Assembly (NCBI GenBank): GCA_025774245.1
Contig: JALGWI010000024.1
Span: 1 to 39,329 of the forward strand
Reading direction: 5' to 3'
Length of the DNA stretch: 39,329 bases
Origin: a bacterium
Lineage (GTDB): Bacteria > Joyebacterota > Joyebacteria > Joyebacterales > Joyebacteraceae
Made by a program: the position numbers and the translations under genes. The notes below the pieces were generated by a model, which searched no databases, was not told the origin of the DNA, and saw only the letters and a program-made list of their open reading frames with translations. This document shows, piece after piece, positions 31,904-39,329 of this stretch; positions within the stretch are counted from its first letter, which is position 1; every line of letters begins with the position of its first letter.

Positions 31904-34084
31904 TCAGCATGAACAGCGGCCGCCGAGGCAACGCCCGATCCATCTGAGCAGGATCTTGACGTCGCCCCCGAGAGACCAGTTCTGCACGTAGTACACCTCG
32001 AGCGCGGCAGGACTCCCGTCCGCGCCGCCCGAGGCGAGAGATGTCTGCGACGGGCCCGTGAGGCCGGGGCGCGCGTCGAAGCGGACGCGCTCTCGCCGGC
32101 CGAACTCGTCGACCCTCGACGGCTCCACGGGCTCCGGGCCGACGAAGCTCATCTCCCCGTTCCAGACGTTCACGACGGCCGGGAAGCGGGAGAGCCCGTG
32201 GCGATCGACGAAACGCCTGAGCGCCGAGGGCCTCTCCGTCGGTCGGAGCGTGTACATGTCGTAGGGCTTCGTGTCGAGGCCGGCCCTCTCCGTCTTCGAG
32301 AGAGGACCGCCCCTCGTCGCCGTGGCCAGCGCCGTCAGCGCGAGGAAGGGGGACCAGAGGACGAGGAGGCAGCCGGCGAGCACGAAGTCGATCGCCCGCT
32401 TCGCGCCGGCGCCCGCTCTCAGGAGCGCCTCGCGCTCGAACGAGACGACCGGGAGATCGAGGAACTCCTCGACGCGGGCCCGCTGCGTCAGAATACCCGT
32501 GAGGCCGGAGACCATCTTGACGTCGACCGTGCTTCTCCTCGCCGTGAGGAGGAAGTCGGCGATCTCGTCGTGTGAGAGCTCGGGTTCGGCGAAGACCACC
32601 TCCCCGACCCGCAGCTCGTCGATGAGCCGCGGGAGGTCTTCGAGCTTCCCGATGACCGGGAAGCCGGTGCTCCGCGGCTCGTCGCCGGTGGCGACGAGGC
32701 CCGCCAGGTCGTAGCCCAGTTCCGAGTTGGCCACGAGGCGGCGGGCGATCCGCTCGGCGGTCTCACCCGTTCCCACGATCGCGACGCGCTTGAGGTCGAA
32801 GCGCCCGGCCCTGACGTGCCGGTGGGCCGTGCGGAGGAGCATCCTGAGCGCCGTCACGAGGACGACGGTGAGGACGCTGAACGTCCCGACGAGCACCCTC
32901 GAGTAGAGGGTCTGCGAGGTCAGGAACGTGCTCGCCATCATTATGATCGCGGAGACCGCCGCCGCACGCAACACCTTCAGGAAGAGATCGCTGCCGGGCT
33001 CGCGCCCGCTTCTCGCGTCGTACAGGCCGAAGAACGCGAACGAGACCACGAAGACGATGTTCGCGAACACGAGGAACGGCGCGTAGATCTCGACCCCGAA
33101 CATCGGCTTCTCGAGGAGGCCCTTGAGGCTCGATCTCAACAGGTACGCGAGCGCGAAGCCGAGGTTGATGGCCACGAGATCCGAGAGGAGCAGAACGGTC
33201 CGGAGCACGACACGGCGGTACTTCTTCACGGCGTAGATGACCTTTCCCCACTTCTCGTAGAAGAGGAAGAGCGACATCACGTGCATGAGGAGCTGTCTCG
33301 AGAGGCCCGGCCGCGCGCTCTCACGGGCGTACCGGTGTCTCATGACGGAGTCGGCGACGTAGTAGACCTTCCACCCGCCCCGCCAGATGCGGAAGCACCA
33401 GTCGACGTCCTCGAAATACAGGAAGAACCGCTCGTCCATGAGGCCCACCGCGTCGAGCGCCCGCTTCCTCACGAACATGCAGGCCCCGATGATCCAGTCG
33501 ACCTCGCGCGACTCCTCGTGGTCGTAGTCGAGCATGAGGTAGTCGCGAAGCGCGCGGCTCTCCTTGAATATCTTCCCCAGGAACGTCCGCCTGAGGAGCA
33601 GCGTCCAGAACGTGTAGAACCTGCGGCACGAGTACTGAAGCGATCCGTCGGTGTTCAACAGCTTCGAACCCGCGATCCCGGCGTCCTCGTGCTCGTCCAT
33701 GAACTGGATCAGACGATCGAGCGACCCTTCGGTCACGACGATGTCGGGGTTGAGCGCCAGGACGTAACGACCGCGGGACTCGGCGATCCCGTGGTTCACC
33801 GCCTTCGCGAGCCCGACGTTCGCCGCGTTCTCGTAGAGGCGGACCCACGGGAAGTTCTCGCGTATGAAGTCGCCGGTCCCGTCCGACGACTCGTTGTCGA
33901 CCACGATCGTCTCGCAGCTCGCGCGAGACGGATGATCGCGGATCGACGCGAGGCATTCGCCGAGGGGCTCACGGCTGTTGTACCCGACGATGACGATCGA
34001 GAGGTCGAGCGCCTCCCGAGGCGCTACAGCCTCCCGAGAATCCTGTCGAACCTCAGGCGCCAAACCAACCACATCGCTTCCCAT
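31904..34084 (-). CDS. GT2 fused to degenerate polyprenyl-phosphate phosphoglycosyltransferase domain
   Basis: 726 residues. Residues 26-260 are a GT2 (LSIVIVGYNSREP, VVDNESSDGT, LNPDIVV, MDERFFLYFEDVDWCFR). Residues 292-412 hold four membrane helices, 432-500 a nucleotide-binding-like domain (VAIVGTGETAERIA), and 562-726 a bacterial sugar transferase domain (KRAIDFVLAG, VVNVWNGEMSFVGPEP, ARPGLTGPSQ). The catalytic SLDELPQ of this family is GLSRFPA here (630-636), so the Asp-Glu pair is absent, and the segment before it is shortened. The ATG at 34084 overlaps the upstream gene by 61 bases; sequence further upstream in this frame is a shadow. Activity of the C-terminal half is doubtful. Confidence 0.85.
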   Translation of the reverse strand: MGSDVVGLAPEVRQDSREAVAPREALDLSIVIVGYNSREPLGECLASIRDHPSRASCETIVVDNESSDGTGDFIRENFPWVRLYENAANVGLAKAVNHGIAESRGRYVLALNPDIVVTEGSLDRLIQFMDEHEDAGIAGSKLLNTDGSLQYSCRRFYTFWTLLLRRTFLGKIFKESRALRDYLMLDYDHEESREVDWIIGACMFVRKRALDAVGLMDERFFLYFEDVDWCFRIWRGGWKVYYVADSVMRHRYARESARPGLSRQLLMHVMSLFLFYEKWGKVIYAVKKYRRVVLRTVLLLSDLVAINLGFALAYLLRSSLKGLLEKPMFGVEIYAPFLVFANIVFVVSFAFFGLYDARSGREPGSDLFLKVLRAAAVSAIIMMASTFLTSQTLYSRVLVGTFSVLTVVLVTALRMLLRTAHRHVRAGRFDLKRVAIVGTGETAERIARRLVANSELGYDLAGLVATGDEPRSTGFPVIGKLEDLPRLIDELRVGEVVFAEPELSHDEIADFLLTARRSTVDVKMVSGLTGILTQRARVEEFLDLPVVSFEREALLRAGAGAKRAIDFVLAGCLLVLWSPFLALTALATATRGGPLSKTERAGLDTKPYDMYTLRPTERPSALRRFVDRHGLSRFPAVVNVWNGEMSFVGPEPVEPSRVDEFGRRERVRFDARPGLTGPSQTSLASGGADGSPAALEVYYVQNWSLGGDVKILLRWIGRCLGGRCSC

Positions 34085-34737
34085 ACGATCCGCCGGGACA
34101 TCTTCGACGTGCCGGAGTGCCGGTCGACGAAGATGATGGGGATCTCGCGCATCGAGAAGCCCTTTCGCCAGCACCGGAAGTTGATCTCGATCTGGAACGA
34201 GTAGCCGTCGGATCGTACGGCGTCGAGATCGATCGACTCGAGCACGTTTCGGCGAAAGCACTTGAACCCACCAGTCGAGTCCCGGAGCGGGAGACCGGTC
34301 GCGATGTGCGTGTAGACGTTGGCGAAGTAGCTGAGGAAGAGCCTCCTCAGCGGCCAGTTCACCACGTTCGCGCCTGTGATGTAGCGCGACCCGATGACGA
34401 CGTCGTACTCGCCCATCTTCTCCACGAGATCCGGGATGACGTTGGGATCGTGGGAGAAGTCGGCGTCCATCTGGATGACGAGATCGGCCTTCGTGCCGAG
34501 GGCGTACTTGAAGCCCTTGACGTATGCCGACCCCAGCCCCATCTTCCCGGGGCGGTGCAGGACGTGGACCCTCGGGTCCCGCTCGGCCAACCCGTCGGCG
34601 TACTCCCCGGTCCCGTCCGGCGACCCGTCGTCGACGATCAGGAGCTCGGCGTCCGGGAGCTGCGACAGGACCTTCGGCGCCAGCTCCTCGATGTTCTGGC
34701 GCTCGTTGTAGGTCGGCACGACCACCATCACCTTCAT
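34024..34737 (-). CDS. Polyprenol-phosphate sugar synthase (dolichol-phosphate mannose synthase-like GT2)
   Basis: 237 residues, the compact DPM1/Ppm1 form without membrane tail. VVVPTYNERQNIEELAP, DDGSPDGT (36-43), QMDADFSHDP (89-98), GSRYITGANVVNWPLRR and DSTGGFKCFRR are standard. It loads a sugar, by family precedent mannose, onto polyprenyl phosphate at the inner face of the membrane. The ATG at 34737 overlaps the YfhO-like gene's stop (ATGA), as donor synthase and user often do. Confidence 0.93.
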   Translation of the reverse strand: MKVMVVVPTYNERQNIEELAPKVLSQLPDAELLIVDDGSPDGTGEYADGLAERDPRVHVLHRPGKMGLGSAYVKGFKYALGTKADLVIQMDADFSHDPNVIPDLVEKMGEYDVVIGSRYITGANVVNWPLRRLFLSYFANVYTHIATGLPLRDSTGGFKCFRRNVLESIDLDAVRSDGYSFQIEINFRCWRKGFSMREIPIIFVDRHSGTSKMSRRIVWEAMWLVWRLRFDRILGRL

Positions 34738-37139
34738 GAGCGGTTCCTCTTCGCCGGCAGCACGGCCAGCGCCGCGATCGCGACGGCCGCCGCGATGCTG
34801 ATGGCAAGTCCCGCGAGGAGCGACGGCAACCGGTGCCGCATCACGACGGTGTGCTCCCCCGACTCAAGATATACCGAACGGAAGGCGTAATTGGTTCGGT
34901 AGGTCTCGACCTCCGTACCGTCCACGAACGCCTTCCAGCCCGGCGGATAGTATACCTCCGAGAAAACGAGAAGACAAGGCCGCCTGATGCTCGTGACGAC
35001 CTCGATCTCCCGGGGCGTGTGCGAGACGAGGGTCGCGGTGCTTCCCTCGGCGCTCTCCACCGGTCCAGGGAGCTCATCGAGCACCGTCGCGTACTCCCAC
35101 GGCTGGAAGCTGTCGACGAGGTACTCGCGCAGCATCATGTCCGGGCCGCTGGAACGTCTGGCGTCCCCGATCAGGAAGACCCGAGGCAGCGTGTTCTTGT
35201 ACTCGTGCACTCCCGGCGCCACCTGCTCGAAGAACGGGTGCTCGAAGTCCTCCGCCCCAACGAGGTACTTGACGTTCAGCGTGGCGAAGAGCTTCAGATT
35301 CCCCATCGAGACCTTCTCGAGGAGGTTGTCGACGACGGTGAGCTTGGCGGGGTGGTAGCCGCCGATCGATTCGATCCTGTGGTACATCCAGGCGTTCGAG
35401 GTGAACTCCCGCCCCGCCGGAGCGATCCGGAACGGGCCGGGCTGGCTCTTGAGATACGCCACCGCCGGGGTGGTCGGGTAGTACCTGTCGAGGGGCAGCA
35501 TCCTCTCGGGCTTCATGAAACGCGAGTTCACGACGCCGACGTCCCAGAGGACGATTCCGATGAGGAGCGCGGCGCAGATCCACGCGGCCAGTCTACGGGT
35601 CCCGGTGACGAAGATCGCCACACCCGCGGCCGCCGCGAAGGCGATGAGGATCCCGGCGTCGCGGATGGCGAGTCGAGCCGCGTCCGAGCCGAGCTGACGA
35701 AGGACCGACGCCGGCACGCCCGCGTGCCTCTTCATGAGCTCCGTGGCGGCCGCCTGGGCCACGCTGCTCTTCGCCGCCGCGACGATGAGACCGACGACGA
35801 TGCCGACCGCCGCGGTTCCGATCGCCCAGCGGAGCCAGGAGCGCCGTTCGCCACCCGTCTCTTCCAGGAGGACCGACGCGCCGTGTCCGGCGAGCGCCGC
35901 CGCGGCGAACTGTGACAGGAGCAGGAAGAGGGCGGGGACGCGGAAGCTCTTGAAGCCGGGGAGCACGGCATAGAGAACGCGGTAGAGCGGCTCGAAGTGC
36001 CGACCGAACGACAGCACGATCCCGACCGCGAAAAGGACGACGAGGAAGCGGACGTCGCGGTCGCGTTTCCTGGCGACGGCGATCGCGGCGAGCGCGAGGA
36101 CGACGTACCCGACGTAGTGCGAGACCTGCTGGAACGGCATCGTGCCCCAGTACGTCTCGTTCGCGAGCCCGAAGAGCGACGGGACGAGGAACGTCAGGAT
36201 CTCCTTCGGGTGGAACGACCACTGGACGGCCTGCTCGAAGCCCATGCCGCCCCCCTGGGCCACCCGCGTCGAGAAGCCCGAGTACCGGAGGACGGGCAGG
36301 AGGAGCACCGCCGCGAGGGCGGCGGCGAGCACCCCGGCCGCCACGACGGCGGCCGTCCTCCCGCCGAGCACGTTCCACTTCTCCCCTTGCCTTCGTCCCG
36401 CGACGAGGAAGTAGACGAGGAGCACGAGAACGATCAGCCACGTGTAGTAACTGACCTGCACGTGCCGCGCGAGGAACTGGAGCCCGCCCACGAGCGCCAG
36501 GATCGCCACCCACCGTCGTCCCCCGCCGTCCAGGATCTTCATCGCCGCCATGATGACGAGCGGGATGTAGGCGGCCGTGAGCACCTTGCCGCCGTGACCG
36601 ATCGTGGCGAGCCCCACCAGGTGCGGCGAGAGCATGAAGGCGACGCCCCCGAGCGTGGCGCCGGCGTGTCCGACGCCGCGCGATCGCAGGAAGAAGAAGG
36701 TGCCGATGCCCGCGAGGAGGTAGTGCATCACGAGGAAGAAGAGCCGGGGAAGGTCGACCCCGGGGATCTTCTCCAGGACGAAGTTGATCCAGAAGCTCGG
36801 GTAGACGAACGCGCTCCAGGTCATGCTCTCGAAGAACGGCATGCCCCCGAACATGTAAGGGTTCCAGAGCGGGAGGGTGCCCTTCGAGATCTCCTCGGTC
36901 GCGTACTGCTCGAAGATCGCCGCGCCGGCCAGGACGTCGCCGCCGGTGAGGATCTCGCCCAGGAAGAGCACGCGCCAGAAGAAGACCAGCCCGACCACCA
37001 CGATGATCGCGACGGCGACCAACGTGGACCTCGGGCCGAAGATGGGCCCCTTAGCACCCCTCTCGACCGGACGCCGATCCGGCCGCTTCGCCGACGCCTT
37101 CTCGGCCGTGCCTCTCTTCGCCCTCTTCTTCGCCGTCAT
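34734..37139 (-). CDS. YfhO-like polytopic membrane glycosyltransferase
   Basis: 801 residues. A basic cytosolic start (MTAKKRAKRGTAEKASAKRP), then about 12-13 membrane segments, and a large exocytoplasmic domain near residues 590-760 ('RAYLKSQPGPFRIAPAG'-like region, 'YHRIESIGGYHPAKL', 'NVKYLV') that is typical for YfhO-family proteins. One more membrane helix closes the chain. YfhO of Bacillus uses polyprenyl-phosphate sugar made by its GT2 partner to glycosylate surface polymers. The downstream overlapping DPM-type synthase supports the same pairing here. ATG at 37139 with GAGG upstream. Confidence 0.85.
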   Translation of the reverse strand: MTAKKRAKRGTAEKASAKRPDRRPVERGAKGPIFGPRSTLVAVAIIVVVGLVFFWRVLFLGEILTGGDVLAGAAIFEQYATEEISKGTLPLWNPYMFGGMPFFESMTWSAFVYPSFWINFVLEKIPGVDLPRLFFLVMHYLLAGIGTFFFLRSRGVGHAGATLGGVAFMLSPHLVGLATIGHGGKVLTAAYIPLVIMAAMKILDGGGRRWVAILALVGGLQFLARHVQVSYYTWLIVLVLLVYFLVAGRRQGEKWNVLGGRTAAVVAAGVLAAALAAVLLLPVLRYSGFSTRVAQGGGMGFEQAVQWSFHPKEILTFLVPSLFGLANETYWGTMPFQQVSHYVGYVVLALAAIAVARKRDRDVRFLVVLFAVGIVLSFGRHFEPLYRVLYAVLPGFKSFRVPALFLLLSQFAAAALAGHGASVLLEETGGERRSWLRWAIGTAAVGIVVGLIVAAAKSSVAQAAATELMKRHAGVPASVLRQLGSDAARLAIRDAGILIAFAAAAGVAIFVTGTRRLAAWICAALLIGIVLWDVGVVNSRFMKPERMLPLDRYYPTTPAVAYLKSQPGPFRIAPAGREFTSNAWMYHRIESIGGYHPAKLTVVDNLLEKVSMGNLKLFATLNVKYLVGAEDFEHPFFEQVAPGVHEYKNTLPRVFLIGDARRSSGPDMMLREYLVDSFQPWEYATVLDELPGPVESAEGSTATLVSHTPREIEVVTSIRRPCLLVFSEVYYPPGWKAFVDGTEVETYRTNYAFRSVYLESGEHTVVMRHRLPSLLAGLAISIAAAVAIAALAVLPAKRNRS

Positions 37140-37242
37140 GAGTACCTCGTGTTGGATGTTCCTCCGCAAGGACCGCCTCCCGGCGGTCGCCGGTTCGCCG
37201 CGCTGTGCCGGAAGCCGAGGGCCGCCCGGCCGCTTGGGTGCG

Positions 37243-38511
37243 CTACAGCGCCTCCGGCCCCTCGCCCGCCGGCCCGAGGTGGGCCCGATGGCGCGCGATG
37301 ACCACGTATCCTCCGGCCACCCTGATGCCCCACGCGATGGCCGTCGCCACGGCGGCTCCGAGGAGCCCCATGGCGCGGATCAGGACGATGTCGAGCGCGA
37401 CGTTGACCGCGATCCCGGCCAGGTTGAACCACAGGAAATCTCGCAGCGCGGCCCGAGGGAGCCTGCCGCCGATGATGCTCGAGGGAACAGAGTAGAACAG
37501 CTTGAGGATGCCCGACAAGGCGAAAGGAGCGATGAGGTAGAGGCCCTGGTCGTAGCGGCCCGCGAACAGGAGCCGCACGACGTCGTCGCCCAGGAGCAGG
37601 TAGAGGGTCGCGACGACGAGCGCCACGATCGCGATCGACGCGTTGAGGCGCTTGAGGCTCACCGTCTCCATGGCGCCGACGCGGGGCATGAGCACGAAGG
37701 TGATCGAGTAGAAGATGAAGTCGAACCCCTTCATCACGGCGAAGATCGTCGCGTAGACGGCGAGGTCAGCGTACGGCAGCATCTTGCCGATGACGACCTT
37801 GTCGAGCGCGACCATCACCGAGAAGGAGACGGCGATTCCGAAGAAGAAGAGCCCCTCACGCATGACGGACGTCGGCACCGGCTCGGCGCCGGAGTCGACC
37901 GCCCTGAGCTGCCAGACCGTGTAGACGAGCGCCGTCGATGCGAAGGCGATGATGATCGTGATGAGGGCGGTGTCGAACGTGATGAGACGAAGCGTGAAGA
38001 GGACGGCGAGCCCGACGCCGGTGGCGATCTGGGGAAGCCAGCGGCCGATCATCGCGCGTTCGTAGCGGTGGCGCGCGCGCGGGATCGACGTCGTCACCGC
38101 GATCGAGTTCTGCGAGATGACGAGCACGACGGCCGCCAGGGCGGCGATCCCCGCGAGGCTGTAGAAACGGGCGCCCACGAGACCGACCGCGGCGCCGAGC
38201 GGGAGCACGAGCAGGAGCACGCGCCGGACGTGCGACCGCACGTCGCTCCCACCGCTCTCGGTGCGGCTCAGGAAGCGGACCGTCGCGAGATCCTGGCCGA
38301 GGAGCGAGAGCGAAGAGAGAAGCGGGAGCGCGCCGAGGAGGAGCGAGATGACGCCCACCTCGGGCTTCGGCAGCGTCCGCGCAAGAAGCGTCTGTGACAG
38401 GATTCCGAGGAGGGCGCCGAGGACGACGATCGACAGGACCCGTCCGACCCGCACGTGGGCCGCGCTCACGCTCAGGAGCGATGTGAGCCTGAGTCCGCTG
38501 CTGTCCTTCAC
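37243..38511 (-). CDS. Wzx-like polysaccharide flippase (MATE/MVF superfamily)
   Basis: 422 residues with about 12 hydrophobic helices, of the polysaccharide-transporter type: 'VLGALLGILSQTLLARTLPKPEVGVISLLLG' at the start, 'DKVVIGKMLPYADLAVYATIFAVMKG' in the second half. It would flip lipid-linked oligosaccharide across the inner membrane. GTG start with GGAGG just upstream. It lies 103 bases before the YfhO-like gene; no promoter was seen in that gap. Confidence 0.9.
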   Translation of the reverse strand: MKDSSGLRLTSLLSVSAAHVRVGRVLSIVVLGALLGILSQTLLARTLPKPEVGVISLLLGALPLLSSLSLLGQDLATVRFLSRTESGGSDVRSHVRRVLLLVLPLGAAVGLVGARFYSLAGIAALAAVVLVISQNSIAVTTSIPRARHRYERAMIGRWLPQIATGVGLAVLFTLRLITFDTALITIIIAFASTALVYTVWQLRAVDSGAEPVPTSVMREGLFFFGIAVSFSVMVALDKVVIGKMLPYADLAVYATIFAVMKGFDFIFYSITFVLMPRVGAMETVSLKRLNASIAIVALVVATLYLLLGDDVVRLLFAGRYDQGLYLIAPFALSGILKLFYSVPSSIIGGRLPRAALRDFLWFNLAGIAVNVALDIVLIRAMGLLGAAVATAIAWGIRVAGGYVVIARHRAHLGPAGEGPEAL

Positions 38512-38553
38512 CGGCCCTCCGTGGGATGGTGGGCGAGCGCCGTCCGCTCCCCC

Positions 38554-39329
38554 CTACTCGATGTATCCGAGGGAGCGGAGTTCCTCCTTGAGTGCATCGT
38601 CCATCGACGATTCGGTCTCCTCCGTCTCCCTGCCCACGTCCGGCTCGTAGGACGTGACGGAGACGAGGGGATGGTCTCTCAGGTGCTCGGGCCGGATCGT
38701 CTCGAGCAGGACGCGGCCCTTCATGTCGTCCGCGACCGGCAGCCCCATGACGGCGAGCGCGGTCGGCACGATGTCGAGAACGCCGGCCCCCTCGAAGTGG
38801 CCGCTCGAGCGGAACTGGGGGCCCGCGGCGATGATGACGCCGTCGATGTCGTGGCGGCCCGTCAGCTGCGGGCGTCCCGGGTCGAGGTCGAGGCGCGGTT
38901 GGAACCCGTGGTCGGACACTATGATCACGTTGACGTCGTCGCCCAGCGCGTCGAGCAGCCGGTCGAGGAGAGCGTCCTGATAGATGCAGTAGCGCCGGAT
39001 CACGTTGCCGTAGAGCCTCACGTCGTCGGGCGGCACGTCTCCGAACGGCTCGGGATCGAAGTACTTCCAGAAGAAGTGCTGCACGAAATCGACCCCGCGG
39101 AAGTAGACCGCCATGAGGCTCGGGCGGTACTGCGGGAACGACGCGAACGCGATCTTCCCGTAGATCACGTCGCGGAGGTAGCCGCGCCTCAGGGGCTCGT
39201 CTACGATCCTGTTCTGCTGGTAGCGGAGGTCCGTCTCCGGGTACCGCCTGTATCCCGGATCGAACGCGAACTCGCCGAATCCCTCGAACACCTCATTCGT
39301 GGGGCGGCCCGAGAGGGACTGCTTGATCT
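38554..39329 (-). CDS. Alkaline phosphatase superfamily phosphodiesterase (5' part outside the window)
   Basis: Only the C-terminal 257 or so residues are present; the frame stays open to the window edge. Metal-site motifs of the type I phosphodiesterase/nucleotide pyrophosphatase group are visible: VIIVSDHGF and the later His in LTGRHDIDGVII, followed by VLDIVPTALAVMGLPVADDMKGRVL. The end (EELRSLGYIE) is common in this group. Possible roles are nucleotide or phospholipid-head-group hydrolysis or phosphoethanolamine transfer. It precedes the flippase by 42 bases on the same strand. Confidence 0.85.
   Translation of the reverse strand, partial: IKQSLSGRPTNEVFEGFGEFAFDPGYRRYPETDLRYQQNRIVDEPLRRGYLRDVIYGKIAFASFPQYRPSLMAVYFRGVDFVQHFFWKYFDPEPFGDVPPDDVRLYGNVIRRYCIYQDALLDRLLDALGDDVNVIIVSDHGFQPRLDLDPGRPQLTGRHDIDGVIIAAGPQFRSSGHFEGAGVLDIVPTALAVMGLPVADDMKGRVLLETIRPEHLRDHPLVSVTSYEPDVGRETEETESSMDDALKEELRSLGYIE

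Noticed and set aside
34085-34807. N-terminal extension of the GT2-phosphoglycosyltransferase frame upstream of 34084
   Set aside because: It runs out of frame over the DPM-type synthase, whose motifs are all in the other frame. The extension has no domain, so the gene is started at the ATG at 34084.

Overview
The window looks like a chromosomal segment of a GC-rich, Gram-negative (diderm) bacterium, probably an uncultured lineage of the FCB superphylum (Latescibacteria, Eisenbacteria or Krumholzibacteriota type). The evidence is a LolA-like carrier, several lipoproteins, a porin-like outer-membrane beta-barrel, a DUF4837-type lipoprotein, a 31-residue bS22/mS38 (AURKAIP1/COX24) ribosomal protein, and a secreted propeller protein ending in a FlgD/type-A-sorting-like domain. 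The phylum is an inference. Almost every gene is on the minus strand; the exception is a two-gene plus-strand island at about 11.1-13.0 kb.

Region 1 (0-7.5 kb, minus) holds housekeeping genes in the order of transcription: TPR protein, efp, accB, accC, comB-like, ftsK, lolA-like. Two sigma70-type promoters are readable, in front of the TPR gene and in front of efp. Region 2 (7.5-10.8 kb, minus) is an envelope operon: a periplasmic TPR protein, a LolB/DUF4292-like lipoprotein and a DUF4837-like lipoprotein. A divergent promoter region separates it from the plus-strand pair: a lipoprotein with a CxxCH motif and a stretch very rich in Tyr and Trp, then an outer-membrane barrel. That pair ends at a strong hairpin terminator. 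Region 3 (13.2-15.9 kb, minus) is HU, bS22, flavin reductase and PilZ behind a near-consensus promoter with a leader of about 320 nt, plus an SppA peptidase.

Region 4 (16-22.8 kb, minus) is a bacterial microcompartment operon: PduL, two hexamer shell proteins, three EutN/CcmL pentamer proteins, a PduT-type iron-sulfur trimer shell protein, a CoA-acylating aldehyde dehydrogenase, a PduS/RnfC-like flavo-iron-sulfur protein and a class II (fuculose-phosphate type) aldolase. It has no alcohol dehydrogenase, no acyl kinase and no diol dehydratase. The likely route is sugar phosphate to DHAP plus an aldehyde, then acyl-CoA, then acyl phosphate, with electrons possibly leaving through PduS/PduT. All three catalytic enzymes carry terminal amphipathic helices that look like encapsulation peptides.

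The 660 bases upstream of this operon are the most unusual part of the window. Read toward the operon they contain a six-unit array of 13-bp repeats, a perfect sigma54 (-24/-12) promoter, a structured RNA of about 168 nt closed by a long-range helix, an intrinsic terminator, and then a sigma70-type promoter. This looks like an undescribed sigma54-driven small RNA or a conditional leader for the microcompartment.

Region 5 (23.4-39.3 kb, minus) is a polysaccharide/glycan cluster: an AlkP-superfamily phosphodiesterase (cut by the window edge), a Wzx-like flippase, a YfhO-like GT-C protein overlapping a dolichol-phosphate-mannose-synthase-like GT2, a GT2 fused to a phosphoglycosyltransferase-like domain that lacks the catalytic Asp-Glu pair, a propeller protein, a sugar 4,6-dehydratase, a DegT aminotransferase, a FemAB/GNAT-like acyltransferase, a membrane GT, a GT4 and a GT2. 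The dehydratase, aminotransferase and acyltransferase in series suggest an N-acylated amino sugar.
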